Positions 43,859 to 52,465 of a stretch of DNA of 64,000 bases are shown piece after piece (positions within the stretch are counted from its first letter, which is position 1; every line of letters starts with the position of its first letter). The position numbers and the translations under genes are program-made. Under the pieces are notes generated by a model. The model ran no database searches. It worked only from the letters and a program-made list of their open reading frames with translations, and was not told where the DNA came from. Source of the DNA: JALYLC01 sp035696365 (GTDB taxonomy: Bacteria > Actinomycetota > Thermoleophilia > Gaiellales > JALYLC01); assembly GCA_035696365.1 (NCBI GenBank), contig DASRQS010000134.1:62001-126000 (forward strand). The letters run 5' to 3'.

Positions 43859-44889
43859 CGCTGCGGCCGCTGCGCGTCCTGCTCACGGCCACGGGCGCTC
43901 CGGGAGCCGCTCGGCTGATCCGGGCCCTGCAGGGGAACGGCGAGCGCGAGCTCGCCGTGATCGGCACCGACATGAGCGCCCGCAGCGGCGGGCGCTTCCT
44001 GTGCGACGCCTTCCATGTCGTGCCGCCCGGTTCGAGCGACGAGTTCGCGCCCGCGGTGGCCGAGATCGCAAGCCGCGAGGGCGCCGACGTCGTCTTCCCG
44101 CAGTCGAGCGGCGAGGTCGTGCAGTTCTCCGCCAACCGGGCGCTCTTCCCGATGCCGCTGCTGGTGGCCTCGTCCGAGGCGATCGCCGCCTGCGACGACA
44201 AGGCGCAGACGATGGCGCTGGCCGAGCGCGCGGGTGTCAAGGCGCCGCGAACGCATCTGGCGCGCACGCCCGAGGAGTTCCGCCTGGCTGCCGCCGAACT
44301 CGGCTATCCGGGGCGTGAGATCTGCATGAAGCCGCCGCAGGCCAAGGGCTCGCGCGGCTTCCGCGTGCTCTCGGCGACCGTCGACCGTCGCCATGCCCTG
44401 CTCGAAGCGCGACCGGGACCGCTTCCGCTCTCAGTGGACGAGGCGCTCGAGGCGATTGGCGACGAGGGCTTCCCGCCGCTGCTGGTGATGGAGCTCGCGA
44501 CCGGCGAGGAGCACACGGTCGACGGCATCTGCCGCGGCGGGCGGCTCGTGCTGGGCCACGCGAAGACCCGCGAGGCGATGCGCGCCGGTCTCGCCATGTA
44601 CTTCGAGACAGCCGCCCAGCCGGAGCTCGAGGCGGCGGCTCGGCGGCTCGTCGAGGCGCTCGAGCTGGACTGGTTCGTGAACGTGCAGTTCATCGGGGAG
44701 CACCTGCTCGAGATCAATCCGCGCATCTCGACGATCGTCTACCAGGAAGATCTCAACCTGCCCTACCTGGCCGTCCGGCATGCCATCGGCGAGCTTGACG
44801 AGGAGCAGCTCGGCGCGTATTCCCCCGCCGTGCGCACCACGCGGCGCGCCCTGCGCTACTACGACCAGGTCGAGTACGACGACCTGTGA
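43855..44889 (+). CDS. ATP-grasp ligase (CarB-like)
   Basis: 344 residues from a GTG in the previous stop. The N-terminal domain starts LRVLLTATGAPGAARLIRAL. The ATP-grasp core shows CDDKAQTMALAERAGVKAPRT, PGREICMKPPQAKGSRGFRV, LLVMELATGEEHTVDG and the metal-binding VNVQFIGEHLLEINPRIST. Such enzymes activate a carboxylate with ATP and join it to an amine or another nucleophile. Position between a deacetylase and a flippase suggests acylation or peptide-type decoration of an amino sugar. It is one of three ATP-grasp proteins in this locus. Substrate unknown. Confidence 0.9.
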   Translation: MTLRPLRVLLTATGAPGAARLIRALQGNGERELAVIGTDMSARSGGRFLCDAFHVVPPGSSDEFAPAVAEIASREGADVVFPQSSGEVVQFSANRALFPMPLLVASSEAIAACDDKAQTMALAERAGVKAPRTHLARTPEEFRLAAAELGYPGREICMKPPQAKGSRGFRVLSATVDRRHALLEARPGPLPLSVDEALEAIGDEGFPPLLVMELATGEEHTVDGICRGGRLVLGHAKTREAMRAGLAMYFETAAQPELEAAARRLVEALELDWFVNVQFIGEHLLEINPRISTIVYQEDLNLPYLAVRHAIGELDEEQLGAYSPAVRTTRRALRYYDQVEYDDL

Positions 44890-46322
44890 GCGACGGCGGC
44901 GCCCCTGCCGCGCGTCTGCGGACGCTGGCCGGCCAGTCCTTCGTCTACGGCATCGGGCCGGTCATCGCCCGCTTCGCCGGCCTCCTCCTGCTGCCGATCT
45001 ACACGCGCCACCTCGGCAAGGACGAGGTGGCGAACGTCGGTCAGGTCGTCGCGCTCGTGGCGGTCGGGGCCACGATCGCGCAGCTCGGCCTCGTCAATGC
45101 GCTCTTTCGCTTCGCCGCCGAGCGGGAGGGCGATGCCCGCTTCGCCGTGGCACGCACCGCCGTCGCGATGTGCGCTGCCGCCGGCACGGCGCTGGCGCTC
45201 GTGGCGGCGCTCGCGACGCCGGTCGCCGCGCCGCTCTTCCTCGGCGAAGGCAACGAGGGGCTCTGGCTCGTGGCCTGCGCGGGGCTCCTGATCTCGCTGC
45301 TCTACGAGCCCTGTGCGGGCCTCTACCGCGTCGAGCAGCGGCCGCAGAGGTTCCTCGCCGTGACGCTCGTCAACGTCGTCGTCACGGTCGTCATCAGCGT
45401 CGTCTGGATCGTGCGCTACGACGGCGGCGCGTTCGCGCTCGTCACGGGCTCCTTCACGGGCACGCTCGTTGCTCTCGGCGTCGTGCTGTGGGACCGGCGC
45501 TCGGCACTGTTCGGCCCGATCGACCGCGCGCTGGCCGGGCCGCTCCTGCGCTTCGGGCTGCCCTTCATGCCCTCGCGTTTGGCGCTCTGGGCACTGAACC
45601 TCTCCAACCGCCTGCTCGTGGCCTGGCTCGCCACGCGCGCCCTCGCCGGCGTGTTCGTGGTGGCAGCCAACGTGGCCTCGGCGGTCGCGCTGCTCGTGAC
45701 CGCGTTCCAGCTCGCCTGGCCGCCGTTCGCGTACGCCATCAAGGACGACGACGAGGCGCGCACCGTCTACCGCTCCGTGCTGACCGTGTGGCTGCTCGTC
45801 GCGCTTGCGGTCGTGCTGCCCCTGGCGCTCGCCCGTGAGTGGCTGATCGCGGTGCTGGCAGGCGAGAAGTGGCTCGGCGGCGCGGACGCGATGGCGCTGC
45901 TGGCGCTCGGACTGGCGTTTTACGGCGCCTACTACGTCGTGGGCGTCGCAGTGGGCCGCGTCAAGCGCACGCAGCTGAACTGGATCGTGACGGGCGTCGC
46001 GGCGGTCGCGAACGTCGTCCTGTGCCTCGTGCTGATTCCGAGCCACGGCGCGACGGGAGCCGGCGCGGCGTCCGCGATCGCCTACTTCCTGATGGCGGTA
46101 TTGATGGCGGTGCGCGGCAATCAGGTGTTCCCCGTCGGCTACGACTGGGCGCGGCTGGCGGCGCTTTGCGCGCTCGCGGCCGGCCTATTCGCGCTCGGCG
46201 ACACGGCCTTCGCCGCGCGCGGAGCCGAGGGCGTGGCGGGGCGCCTCCTGGTCGCGGCGCTGTTCGTCCCACTGGCGCTCAGCGCAGATCTGGCAGCGCG
46301 CCGCGCAGGGCTTCGGCGGTGA
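44886..46322 (+). CDS. Polysaccharide flippase (Wzx/MATE-like)
   Basis: 478 residues with about 12-14 membrane helices. The opening GQSFVYGIGPVIARFAGLLLLPIYTRHL is the family hallmark, and the central GLPFMPSRLALWALNLSNRLLVAW loop is typical. It moves a lipid-linked oligosaccharide across the cytoplasmic membrane. It begins with GTG inside the ATP-grasp stop. The 3' end overlaps the convergent glycosyltransferase gene by 44 bases, an unusually long overlap even here. Confidence 0.93.
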   Translation: MSDGGAPAARLRTLAGQSFVYGIGPVIARFAGLLLLPIYTRHLGKDEVANVGQVVALVAVGATIAQLGLVNALFRFAAEREGDARFAVARTAVAMCAAAGTALALVAALATPVAAPLFLGEGNEGLWLVACAGLLISLLYEPCAGLYRVEQRPQRFLAVTLVNVVVTVVISVVWIVRYDGGAFALVTGSFTGTLVALGVVLWDRRSALFGPIDRALAGPLLRFGLPFMPSRLALWALNLSNRLLVAWLATRALAGVFVVAANVASAVALLVTAFQLAWPPFAYAIKDDDEARTVYRSVLTVWLLVALAVVLPLALAREWLIAVLAGEKWLGGADAMALLALGLAFYGAYYVVGVAVGRVKRTQLNWIVTGVAAVANVVLCLVLIPSHGATGAGAASAIAYFLMAVLMAVRGNQVFPVGYDWARLAALCALAAGLFALGDTAFAARGAEGVAGRLLVAALFVPLALSADLAARRAGLRR

Positions 46323-47895
46323 CGGCGGCCTGCTCGCTCGGAGCGCGGGACGGCCCCGAGAGCTCACGCGCCGCCTCGAACACGCGCAATCCGGCGCGGG
46401 CGAACGCGGCCGGTGTCGGCACGGGCCCGCGGGTGTGTACGAGCACGAAGCTGCCGAACGTCGCCACGTCGTAGCCGGGCGTGAGCCGCGCGCGGAAGCG
46501 CTCGTAGCGCGCGTCGCTCGTCCCGCGCAACGCCACGTACCAGCCGTGTGCGATCGGGCCGTGCAGCCGCTTCAGCGAGCGCACGATCAGCTGCGGCTCG
46601 GAGCGGGCGGTGCCCCGCGCCGAGGCCAGCCCGTGGTTGTGCCCCGGATTCAGCACGCCCGTGGCGAACGCCTCGTCGTAGCCCAGGAAGAGATCGTTGC
46701 GCGCAAAATTGCCGCGCAGGTAGCCCGCACCGCGATCGAGATCCGACTTCTGCCGCACCCAGCCGTCGCCGCGATAGCGGTAGTCGGACAGGCGGGTGCC
46801 ACGGGTGGCCTCGACGACGGTCACGAGCGCCGCCGCCGAGAGCGCCGCCGCCAGTGCTCCGCGCCAGCCCAGCAGACGCCCGAGCGTCGCTGCGCCGTAG
46901 GTGATCGCGATGGCCGCGAGCGGCAGCACCTCGATCACGTAGCGCACGTGGTTGTCCGAGTTCGGGATGCGTACGACCGCCAGCACGGCCAGCGGGAGCA
47001 GGATCCAGCTGACGACGAGCGCGGCCCGCCCTGCGCCTCCTCGTGCCAGCGTGACCAGCCCCACGACCGCGAGCGCGCCGCACACGAGCAGGTAGAGCGC
47101 GATCAGACCTCCCGAGCGCGGCACGCCGACGAAATGCGCGCTCGCCTGCGCCGCGACGTCGGTCAGCGAGGGCTTCGGGATCGGCGCGCCGGGCGGCTGC
47201 GGCACCTTGTCGAGCCTCGAGGCGAGCACGATGTAGCCGATCCCGAGCGGCGCCGTGCCCGCGATCACCCCGGCGGCGGCCCACAGCGGCCGGCGCCAGG
47301 CCGCGCGGTCGCGCACCTGCAGCAGCTCGGCGAGCACCGTGATCGCCGCGATCAGCCCCACCACCACGCCGTAGGGATGCGTGTAGGTGGTGAGCACGAG
47401 CAGCGCGGCAGTGCCGGCCCAGTAGCGCCGCTCGTCGGTCTCCAGGGCGCGCACGAGGCACCAGAGCGAGAACGTGCTGAACGCCAGGAACAGCGAGTAC
47501 ATGCGGGCGAAGTCGCCGTAGTAGAGCGCGACCGGCGAGAGCGCCACGATCCACGCGGCTCCGGCGCCCACGACCGGGCCGCCCAGCGCGCGGCCGAGCA
47601 GGCCGACCGCCACGATCGCGAGCAGCATCCCGATGGCCGAGATGGCGCGCGTCGCGGCGAGCCCGCCGCCGAGCTCGGCCACCAGCTTCGCGAGCAGGAA
47701 ATGCAGCGGCGCGCCGCCGCGCACGAGCTGCACGGTCTCCAGCAGCTCGCCCAGCGGCCGGCGCGCGACCATCACCGCAAGCGCCTCGTCGCGATGCATG
47801 ACGCGATCGCCGAGATAGGGGAACAGGCGAGCAGCCGCCACGGCGCAGCTGGCGGCGATGCTCGCGCGGAAGGCCAGCGCCGGGGTCGGTCGCAC
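46279..47895 (-). CDS. GT-C family membrane glycosyltransferase (PMT/ArnT-like)
   Basis: 538 residues with about 11 helices. The catalytic acidic motif lies in the first external loop (MHRDEALAVM). SLYYGDF-type PVALYYGDFARMYSLFLAFS follows, and a soluble C-terminal domain of 150 residues ends the protein. These enzymes move a sugar from a polyprenyl-phosphate donor to a protein or glycan outside the membrane. The GTG at 47895 is chosen because a TACCCT box lies six bases upstream; a shorter start at MHRDEA would remove the first helix. A GT2 enzyme at 50475 could make its lipid-linked donor. Confidence 0.88.
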   Translation of the reverse strand: MRPTPALAFRASIAASCAVAAARLFPYLGDRVMHRDEALAVMVARRPLGELLETVQLVRGGAPLHFLLAKLVAELGGGLAATRAISAIGMLLAIVAVGLLGRALGGPVVGAGAAWIVALSPVALYYGDFARMYSLFLAFSTFSLWCLVRALETDERRYWAGTAALLVLTTYTHPYGVVVGLIAAITVLAELLQVRDRAAWRRPLWAAAGVIAGTAPLGIGYIVLASRLDKVPQPPGAPIPKPSLTDVAAQASAHFVGVPRSGGLIALYLLVCGALAVVGLVTLARGGAGRAALVVSWILLPLAVLAVVRIPNSDNHVRYVIEVLPLAAIAITYGAATLGRLLGWRGALAAALSAAALVTVVEATRGTRLSDYRYRGDGWVRQKSDLDRGAGYLRGNFARNDLFLGYDEAFATGVLNPGHNHGLASARGTARSEPQLIVRSLKRLHGPIAHGWYVALRGTSDARYERFRARLTPGYDVATFGSFVLVHTRGPVPTPAAFARAGLRVFEAARELSGPSRAPSEQAAVTAEALRGALPDLR

Positions 47896-47901
47896 CCCGC
47901 A

Positions 47902-47922
47902 AGGGTAGGACGCGTCTAGGAT
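47902..47922. promoter_or_regulatory. Divergent leaderless -10 boxes
   Basis: TACCCT on the minus strand (47902-47907) and TAGGAT on the plus strand (47917-47922) each lie six bases from their start codons (47895 and 47929). Confidence 0.55.
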
Positions 47923-47928
47923 GGGCGC

Positions 47929-49158
47929 GTGCAACGCGCCGTCGTGTCGCTCCCCGACGGCCTCCACGCGCAGGTGCGTTGGGTCGCCGGTGAGCTCTGC
48001 TCTGCGGCCGGCCTGCAGGTTGGCGACGGCGGGCCGTTGCTGCACCTCGATCCGGCCTGGGATCTGCGCAGCGCCGCTGCCACGCTGGCCCGCACGGAGG
48101 AGCTCGGCGGCGCGGCCGACGAGCACGGCCGCTTCCCGGCGGAGGCCTCGGCGCTGCAGGCGGGGGCCGCGCCCCTCGACGAGCTGGTGCTCGCACTGCG
48201 TGCTGCCGCGGCCGAGGCCGGTGCCGTCCCCGCGCCCACCTATCCCGGAGGCGCCCGCTTCGCAGTCGCGCTGACGCACGACATCGACACGCCCTGGCGC
48301 TGGAGCCGGCGCGGCCTCCTCGGCGCAGGTGCGCGCCTCAAGCACGCCGTAGCCCAGCGCGACTCGGATGCCGTACGCCTCGAAGCCGCTGGCCTCGCAC
48401 GCGCGCCGCTCCACCGGCTGCTCGGCAGCGACCCCAACTGGTCGCACCGCCGCTACGCCACGAGCGAGAAGCGCCACGGCTTCCGCTCGACCTGCTTCGT
48501 GCTGGCCGCGCACCGGGACCCGCACGACGGCGCGGCGCCCGAGGCCTATGCCGAGCGGCGCGAGCGCCTCGTGCACGAACTCGAGGCGCTCGGGCTCGAG
48601 GTCGGGCTGCATGCCAGCTACACCTGCCTGGCCGACGAGCACCTGCTGGCGAGCGAGCGTGCCCTGCTGTCGAGCCTGCTCGGCGGGCCGATCGCCGGCA
48701 ATCGCCATCACTACCTGCGGCTGCCCTGGCATGAGGGCATCCGCGCGCTCGACCGGCTGGGCTTCCTCTACGACACCACGCTCGGCTACGCGGAGCGGCC
48801 AGGACCGCGGGCGGGCCTCTCCTTCCCGTTCCACCCCTGGGATATCGGGAGCGGCGCCCCCCTGCGCATTCTCGAGCTGCCGCTCGTCCTGATGGACGCC
48901 ACGCTCGCCGAGCCGCGCTACCTCGGCCTCTCCCCCGAAGCGGCCTGGGAGGAGGTCGAGCGCGTGCTCGACCACCTGCGTGACGTCGGCGGATGCGCGA
49001 GCGTCCTCTGGCACAACGACCGCTTCGACAGGGTCTACGGCCAGGGCTGGGACCGGCTCTACGATCGCCTGCTCGACGGCATCGCGGCGCGCGGCGGACA
49101 TGCCGACACGGCCGGCGCGCTCGCCGCCTACTGGCGTGAGGAGCGATGCGCGTCCTGA
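47929..49158 (+). CDS. Polysaccharide-deacetylase-like protein (NodB-like fold)
   Basis: 409 residues. An N-terminal domain of 100 residues precedes the catalytic-looking part with FAVALTHDIDTPWRW, the Asp-containing first motif, then HGFRSTCFVLAAHRD, LEVGLHASYTC (His), LRLPWHEGIRALDRLGFLYDTTLG and a late SVLWHNDRFD. This is the arrangement of the DUF7033/polysaccharide deacetylase-like proteins found in glycan clusters. It probably removes acetyl groups from a cell-surface polysaccharide or a precursor. There is no signal peptide, so it may work in the cytoplasm. It overlaps the next glycosyltransferase by 13 bases. Confidence 0.85.
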   Translation: MQRAVVSLPDGLHAQVRWVAGELCSAAGLQVGDGGPLLHLDPAWDLRSAAATLARTEELGGAADEHGRFPAEASALQAGAAPLDELVLALRAAAAEAGAVPAPTYPGGARFAVALTHDIDTPWRWSRRGLLGAGARLKHAVAQRDSDAVRLEAAGLARAPLHRLLGSDPNWSHRRYATSEKRHGFRSTCFVLAAHRDPHDGAAPEAYAERRERLVHELEALGLEVGLHASYTCLADEHLLASERALLSSLLGGPIAGNRHHYLRLPWHEGIRALDRLGFLYDTTLGYAERPGPRAGLSFPFHPWDIGSGAPLRILELPLVLMDATLAEPRYLGLSPEAAWEEVERVLDHLRDVGGCASVLWHNDRFDRVYGQGWDRLYDRLLDGIAARGGHADTAGALAAYWREERCAS

Positions 49159-50435
49159 TCGTCTCGTTCTACTTCCCGCCCGCTGGGGGCGGGGGCGTGC
49201 AGCGCGTGCTGAAGCTCTGCCGCCATCTGCCGGAGCTCGGCGTCGAGGTGGACGTACTCGCGCCCGACGACCCCAAGTGGGGCGCGGTCGATCCGGGCCT
49301 GGCCGCCGAGATCCCGCCGGGGACGACCGTCCACCGCGCCCGCTACCGCGGCCCCTCGCATGCGCGGACGCCGGCGGCCCGCCTCGCAGCGGCGCACGGA
49401 GTGGGAGCAGTCGGAGTGCGCGCCGCGCTGCTCGGCCGGCGCCTGCTGCTCCCCGACCCGGAGGTCGCCTGGTTCCCCGACGCCGTACGGGCGGGGACGC
49501 GCGCGGTGCGCGAGCGCGGGATCGACGTCGTGCTCTCGACCTCGCCCCCGAACTCCGTGCACGTCGTCGGCGCCGCCATCGCCCGTCGTGCCGGGGTACC
49601 GCACGTGGCCGACTTCCGCGACTCGTGGCTGGCCAACCCGCACCGCCGCTACGAGCGGCGCAGCGTGCGCGCCAAGCGCGCGCTCGAGGCCCGCATCGCG
49701 CACGCCGCGCTGCGCCGGGTGGCGGCGGTCAGCGCCGTGACGCCGTCGATCGCCGAGGAGGCAGCTGCGCTCGCACCGCCGGGCACCACCGTGCGCGTGG
49801 TCGCCAACGGCTGCGACTTCGACGAGTTCGACGGGCTTGAATACGGCCGCGGCGAGCGCATGCGCATCGTGCATGCCGGGTCGTTCTTCGGCGAGCGCTC
49901 GCCGCGGCCGTTCCTGGCAGCACTCGCGGCGCTGCTGCGCGACCGCCCCGACCTGCGCGAACGGGTGCAGGCGGCCTTCCTGGGCGAGCTGCGGCCGGCC
50001 GATCGCGAGTGGGCGCTCGCCCTCGGGCTGGGCAAGGCGCTCGCGCTCGAGGGCTTCCGGCCGCATGCCGAGGCGCTCGCAGCGATGCGGGCGGCCGACG
50101 TCCTGCTCCTGCTCGTGCCGCGCGCCGGCGGGCGGGGGCGGTTCGTCGTGTCGGGCAAGGTCTACGAGTACCTCGCCGCGGAGCGGCCGATCCTGGCGCT
50201 CGTGCCGCCCGAAGGGGATGCGGCGAGCCTGCTGCGCGACACGGGTTCGGCCTGGATCGCCGATCCCGACGACGAGGACCACATCCTCGCCGCGCTCGGC
50301 CTGGCCGCGGATGCCTGGCTCGCACACAGCCTCGAGCAGCGCCGGCTGTCGCCCGAGTGGCGCGAGCGGCTGGACCGCCGTACACGTGCCCGGGAGCTCG
50401 CAGACCTGCTGCGCGAGGCCGTTGCGCAGTTATGA
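49146..50435 (+). CDS. GT4-type glycosyltransferase
   Basis: 429 residues, GT-B fold. The N-terminal RVLIVSFYFPPAGGGGVQRVLKLCRHL is the acceptor-side motif, and the central DVVLSTSPPNSVHVVG and HVADFRDSWLANP are typical of this GT4 subgroup. The nucleotide-sugar side has MRIVHAGSFFGERSP, FRPHAEALAAMRAADVLLLLVP and VVSGKVYEYLAAERPILALVP. It transfers a sugar from a nucleotide donor to a growing lipid-linked glycan in the cytoplasm. Donor and acceptor unknown. Confidence 0.93.
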   Translation: MRVLIVSFYFPPAGGGGVQRVLKLCRHLPELGVEVDVLAPDDPKWGAVDPGLAAEIPPGTTVHRARYRGPSHARTPAARLAAAHGVGAVGVRAALLGRRLLLPDPEVAWFPDAVRAGTRAVRERGIDVVLSTSPPNSVHVVGAAIARRAGVPHVADFRDSWLANPHRRYERRSVRAKRALEARIAHAALRRVAAVSAVTPSIAEEAAALAPPGTTVRVVANGCDFDEFDGLEYGRGERMRIVHAGSFFGERSPRPFLAALAALLRDRPDLRERVQAAFLGELRPADREWALALGLGKALALEGFRPHAEALAAMRAADVLLLLVPRAGGRGRFVVSGKVYEYLAAERPILALVPPEGDAASLLRDTGSAWIADPDDEDHILAALGLAADAWLAHSLEQRRLSPEWRERLDRRTRARELADLLREAVAQL

Positions 50436-50462
50436 GGCGCGCCTCGCAGAGCGCCGGCTTGG

Positions 50463-50468
50463 TACCCT
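50463..50468 (+). promoter_or_regulatory. Leaderless-type -10 box for GT2 gene
   Basis: TACCCT, six bases before the GTG at 50475. Confidence 0.55.
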
Positions 50469-50474
50469 CGTCGG

Positions 50475-51464
50475 GTGTCGGCGGCCGCTGAAGAGGAGGC
50501 CGTGCTGACGCCGGCGATGGCCGGCGAGGATGCAGCACGGCCCGATGTGAGCGTTGTCGTGACGGTCTTCAACGAGGCCCGCAACGTCGACGAGCTGGTG
50601 GAGCGGCTGTCGCGTGCCCTTACCGCGTGGGGCCGCCCGTGGGAGGTCGTCCTCGTCGACGACGGCTCGACCGACGGCTCGCGCGCCCTGCTGCGGGCGG
50701 CGCACGCGCGCGATCCGCGCTTCCGCATCGTCCTGCTCAAGCGCAACTTCGGCCAGCACCCGGCCATGGCCGCCGGGATGTTGCACGCGCGCGCCGCCAT
50801 CGTCGTGACGATGGACGGCGACCTCCAAAATGACCCCGACGACATAGGCAAGCTCGTGGCCGCGGTGGAGGACAACGGCGTCGAAGTGGCATCGGGGCGC
50901 CGCCAGTCGCGCGCGGACGCGCTCATGAGCCGCAAGCTGCCCTCCCGCGCCGTCAACGGCATGCTGCGCAAGCTGACCAACGTCGAGATCTCGGATTACG
51001 GTTGCGCCTTCAACGCCTACCGGCGGAGCGCGATCGAGCCGGTGCTGCACCGCATCGGCAGGCAGAAGTTCACAAAGGCGCTCGTGCTCTCCACGGGCGC
51101 ATCGGTGGTCGAGGTCGACCTGCAGCACCATGCGCGCGAGGGGCAGTCGTCCCGCTACTCCTCGATGCGGCTCCTGCGGCTCGCACTGCACGTCCTCTTC
51201 GGGTTCTGGCCGCAACCCATCCAGTGGGCAGGCGCGGTCATCGCGATCGTGATGACGCTGGCCTCGCTCTCGCTCACCACCTATGCCGTGATCTTCTGGA
51301 TCGTCGAGGCAAACTTCCCGGGCCTGACCTTCCTGGCGGCGCTCGTCACGGGCGTGCTGGCGGTCCAGGGCTTCATCCTCGCGCTGCTCGGCGAATACGT
51401 CATGCGCATCCAGCGCGACGTGGAGCAGCGCCCGCTCTACGTGATCGACGAGGTGCTCGAATGA
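50475..51464 (+). CDS. GT2 polyprenyl-phosphate glycosyltransferase
   Basis: 329 residues. The GT-A core has VSVVVTVFNEARNVDELVE, VVLVDDGSTDGS and the DxD region VTMDGDLQNDPDD, followed by the lipid-phosphate-acceptor sequence YRRSAIEPVLHRIG and two C-terminal helices (about 247-275 and 285-312). This matches ArnC/dolichyl-phosphate-mannose-synthase-like proteins that load a sugar onto undecaprenyl phosphate. Such a donor is what the GT-C enzyme at 46279-47895 would use. It overlaps the NDP-sugar dehydratase as ATGA. Confidence 0.93.
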   Translation: MSAAAEEEAVLTPAMAGEDAARPDVSVVVTVFNEARNVDELVERLSRALTAWGRPWEVVLVDDGSTDGSRALLRAAHARDPRFRIVLLKRNFGQHPAMAAGMLHARAAIVVTMDGDLQNDPDDIGKLVAAVEDNGVEVASGRRQSRADALMSRKLPSRAVNGMLRKLTNVEISDYGCAFNAYRRSAIEPVLHRIGRQKFTKALVLSTGASVVEVDLQHHAREGQSSRYSSMRLLRLALHVLFGFWPQPIQWAGAVIAIVMTLASLSLTTYAVIFWIVEANFPGLTFLAALVTGVLAVQGFILALLGEYVMRIQRDVEQRPLYVIDEVLE

Positions 51465-52441
51465 CGCGCGTGCTCGTCACCGGCGGTGCCGGATTCATCA
51501 GCTCCAACCTCTGCCGGCATCTGCTGCGCGCCACCGACCACGAGGTCGTGATCATGGACGCGCTCACCTACGCCGGCAATACGGCCAACATCGCCGACCT
51601 GCTCGGGCACGAGCGCCTCGCGTTCGTGGAGGGCGACATCCGCGACGCCGCGCACGTCGAGGAGGTCGTGGCGGGCGTGGATGTGATCGTCAACGCCGCC
51701 GCAGAGTCGCATGTCGAGAAGTCGATCCTGGACGGCGCGAGCGAGTTCGTCACGACGAACGTCGAGGGCACGCAGGTGCTGCTCGACGCCTGCCGGCGCC
51801 ATCCGGTGGAGCGCTTCGTGCTCGTGTCCTCGAGCGAGGTCTACGGCACGGCGGAGCGCGATCCCATGGACGAGCAGCATCCACTCAACCCGCGCTCGCC
51901 GTATGCGGCCACGAAGGCCGGCGGCGACCGCCTGGTCTACAGCTACTGGTGCACCTACGCCACGCCCGCCGTGGTGGTGCGGCCGTTCAACAACTACGGC
52001 CCCTACCAGCATCCCGAGAAGGTCATCCCGCGCTTCATCACCGCGGCGCTGCAGGATCGCCCGCTGACGGTGCACGGCGGCGGCAGCGCGAGCCGCGACT
52101 GGCTGCACGTGGAGGACACGTCCGAGGCGATCGCCGCCATCATCGAGGCGCCGCTCGAGCGCATCTCGGGCCAGGTGCTGAACGTGGCGACAGGGGTGGA
52201 CGTCGACGTGCAGAGCATCGCCGAGCGCATCTGCGACGGCCTCGGCAAGCCGCGCTCGCTGATCGCGCACGTGCCCGACCGCCCGGGTCAGGTCGACCGC
52301 CACATCGGCTCGACCGACAAGACCGCCGAGTGCGTCGGCTGGCGCGCGCGCATCGGCTTCGACGAGGGCCTTGAGCGCACGATCCGCTGGTACGCCGACA
52401 ACCCGGCCTGGTGGGCTGCGCACGTGGCCGCCATCTCCTAG
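51461..52441 (+). CDS. dTDP-glucose 4,6-dehydratase-like NDP-sugar enzyme
   Basis: 326 residues, extended SDR. The NAD motif is VLVTGGAGFISSN (GxxGxxx), the Thr/Ser of the active site is in LVSSSEVYG, and Tyr-x3-Lys is in SPYAATKAGGDRLVYSYW. The PFNNYGPYQHPEKVIPRFITAAL region is shared by RmlB-like and UDP-GlcNAc 4,6-dehydratase-like enzymes. It makes a 4-keto-6-deoxy sugar, the usual substrate of DegT aminotransferases such as the one at 57934. Its TAG stop is in the same frame as the next gene. Confidence 0.9.
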   Translation: MTRVLVTGGAGFISSNLCRHLLRATDHEVVIMDALTYAGNTANIADLLGHERLAFVEGDIRDAAHVEEVVAGVDVIVNAAAESHVEKSILDGASEFVTTNVEGTQVLLDACRRHPVERFVLVSSSEVYGTAERDPMDEQHPLNPRSPYAATKAGGDRLVYSYWCTYATPAVVVRPFNNYGPYQHPEKVIPRFITAALQDRPLTVHGGGSASRDWLHVEDTSEAIAAIIEAPLERISGQVLNVATGVDVDVQSIAERICDGLGKPRSLIAHVPDRPGQVDRHIGSTDKTAECVGWRARIGFDEGLERTIRWYADNPAWWAAHVAAIS

Positions 52442-52465
52442 ACCATTCGGCCACGGCCTCTCATC

